A DNA stretch of 32,312 bases from positions 1 through 32,312 of IMG/VR virus record IMGVR_UViG_3300030060_001790; one strand, 5' to 3'. Made by a program: the position numbers and the translations under genes. Shown piece after piece: positions 31,381 through 32,312 of the stretch (the stretch's first letter is position 1; the number at the start of each line of letters is the position of its first letter). A model generated the notes under the pieces. The model saw only the letters and a program-made list of their open reading frames with translations, had not been told where the DNA came from and made no database searches. The stretch is from a virus.

Positions 31381-32082
31381 TTAATTTGTTCCGTAACTTG
31401 ATGACGATTTAGATTTTAATTGTTGACGAATCATGCCATCTTCGTATTCGTCTCTGCGTCTGTAACCGATTTGTTCAGTTGCGTACGTTGTAAGAGCGTT
31501 TTCGTATTGCCCTTGGTAGTATTGTATCATATCTTGTGGACCTTTCAAGTATCCATATGCATTTATCAAACATCCATATAAAAGCAAGTCTTGATATTTG
31601 TTAGACAGATAAGTTCCTAAAGTAGCATAACTTATTGGAGTTGTTTCTGTAATACTTGGAGCTTCTTTATTATATGCTAATGTTATAGCATATGTTTGAT
31701 TAGGTGTAGGAGCCACAACCCAAAATTCTTCGTCCCAATTACCATAATATTTAGGAATATCCACAGCTGCTGTTCCTGGTGTAGAATAATATTCAGCCAT
31801 AAAACTAGGATCTCTTTGTTCTAGAAAGAATTGATTCCCGGCAGTGTCTTTAAGTTGAACATAATTAATAGATCTTAAGTCTTGTGGAATTGTTACATAT
31901 CTATTTCCAACAATTAAAGTAGATGTTGCATAATGAGCATTTTGATCTGTAGGTATGGCTCTTAAAATTGCATTTTCAGCATTTTTAATTTGAGTTGCTA
32001 AAACAGCATCGGTTAAAACTGTATCAGATACTTCAGTGTATCCTCTAATATCTGTTCTTAAATTTGCTAAAGTGTATGCCAT
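31381..32082 (-). CDS. Head-tail adaptor protein (SU10-like)
   Basis: Protein of 233 residues. The start YTLANLRTDIRGYTEV, the segment AENAILRAI, strands around ATSTLIVGNRYVTIPQD and INYVQLKD, then a helical C-terminal half (TYLSNKYQDLLLYGCLINAYGYL, YYQGQYENALTTY) match the adaptor family typified by phage SU10, which forms the ring under the portal. Residues 47-100 would be the beta insert and the C-terminal helices contact the portal. AAGGGAATATAAG provides a ribosome-binding site. Its presence implies a short, non-contractile tail and that portal and capsid genes lie just upstream, outside the window. Confidence 0.88.
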   Translation of the reverse strand: MAYTLANLRTDIRGYTEVSDTVLTDAVLATQIKNAENAILRAIPTDQNAHYATSTLIVGNRYVTIPQDLRSINYVQLKDTAGNQFFLEQRDPSFMAEYYSTPGTAAVDIPKYYGNWDEEFWVVAPTPNQTYAITLAYNKEAPSITETTPISYATLGTYLSNKYQDLLLYGCLINAYGYLKGPQDMIQYYQGQYENALTTYATEQIGYRRRDEYEDGMIRQQLKSKSSSSYGTN

Positions 32083-32083
32083 C

Positions 32084-32311
32084 TTATATTCCCTTCAATG
32101 TTACTGGTCCTGCTGAACAATTTTCTTCACCACCTTTTACACCATGTAGAGTTGCACTGTCCGCACTTTTAAAATAAAAATAACTAATAGGATTAGTTAA
32201 AGAATCGGTTGTAGTTGCTCCTGTCACATTTCCGTATTTATCAATTTTTCCTAACGAAATTGTAAAACCACTTGCCGAATCTATATCAGTTACACCACTT
32301 ATATTTGGAAT
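32084..32311 (-). CDS. C-terminal part of an upstream virion gene (partial)
   Basis: An open frame enters from the right edge and ends with TAA at 32084, one base before the adaptor ATG. The visible 75 codons give beta-rich sequence (IPNISGVTDIDSASGFTISL, KIDKYGNVTGATTTDSLTN, PISYFYFKSADSATLHGVK). No recognised family. Its position upstream of the adaptor suggests a head or decoration protein. Confidence 0.6.
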   Translation of the reverse strand: MPNISGVTDIDSASGFTISLGKIDKYGNVTGATTTDSLTNPISYFYFKSADSATLHGVKGGEENCSAGPVTLKGI

Positions 32312-32312
32312 A

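Noticed and set aside
1-32312. tRNA genes, integrase, phage RNA polymerase, insertion sequence or CRISPR array
   Set aside because: I looked for cloverleaf elements, recombinase motifs, RNA polymerase motifs, transposase motifs and regularly spaced repeats and saw none that stood up. A covariance-model or profile search would be needed to exclude tRNAs fully.

Overview
The window looks like most of one strand of an AT-rich, tailed double-stranded DNA phage genome, probably a short-tailed marine phage (podovirus-like). The evidence is gene content: a T7-size family A DNA polymerase without a 5' nuclease domain, a UvrD-like helicase, an archaeo-eukaryotic-type primase, an M15 peptidase endolysin, an SU10-like head-tail adaptor, very large Ala/Gly-rich candidate ejection proteins, glycine-rich tail-tip proteins, 2OG-Fe(II) oxygenases and a speD-like auxiliary metabolic gene. 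From memory, this mix and wording of protein ends recurs in uncultured marine phages and SAR11-type phages; the host assignment is inference. No terminase, portal, major capsid, RNA polymerase, integrase, tRNA or rRNA is visible. Both ends cut through genes, so the missing packaging and head genes probably lie beyond the right end, upstream in transcription.

Layout. Almost everything is on the minus strand, so the transcription order runs from right to left. From 32311 down to 29973 lie a partial gene, the adaptor and five small virion or tail proteins, one of them a 58-residue gene with a perfect ribosome-binding site. From 29973 down to 25727 are three tandem paralogous glycine-rich tail-tip proteins. 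From 25678 to 22769 come a small marine-phage virion protein and a cassette of four jelly-roll proteins, three of them convincing 2OG-Fe(II) oxygenases. From 22705 to 18387 are a repeat protein, a fiber-like protein, a large nozzle-like tail protein and three small proteins. After a 99-base regulatory gap, 18287 to 10392 encodes four candidate ejection (internal virion) proteins. Then come a one-helix membrane protein, the M15 endolysin and the speD-like gene (10386 to 9286).

From 7443 to the left end is the replication module: three proteins of unknown role (one SSB-like in position), the primase, a small overlapping ORF, UvrD-like helicase, PD-(D/E)XK nuclease, DUF3310 protein, DNA polymerase and the start of another gene. 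Between the late and replication modules sits the only plus-strand unit, 7514 to 9236: an SNF2-type helicase followed by two tiny overlapping genes, the last a 28-residue membrane peptide. It is fed by a near-consensus sigma-70 promoter that overlaps a divergent promoter for the replication module.

Genes are tightly packed and often coupled: eight junctions use a one-base stop/start overlap (TAATG or TAGTG), and several use ATGA or GTGA. Points that stand out are the leucine at the position equivalent to E. coli Pol I Phe762, the primase carrying a four-cysteine PriL-like region, the opposed helicase/micro-gene cassette with face-to-face promoters, the oxygenase cassette next to Gly/Pro-rich tail proteins, and a dyad-rich control region before the ejection genes.
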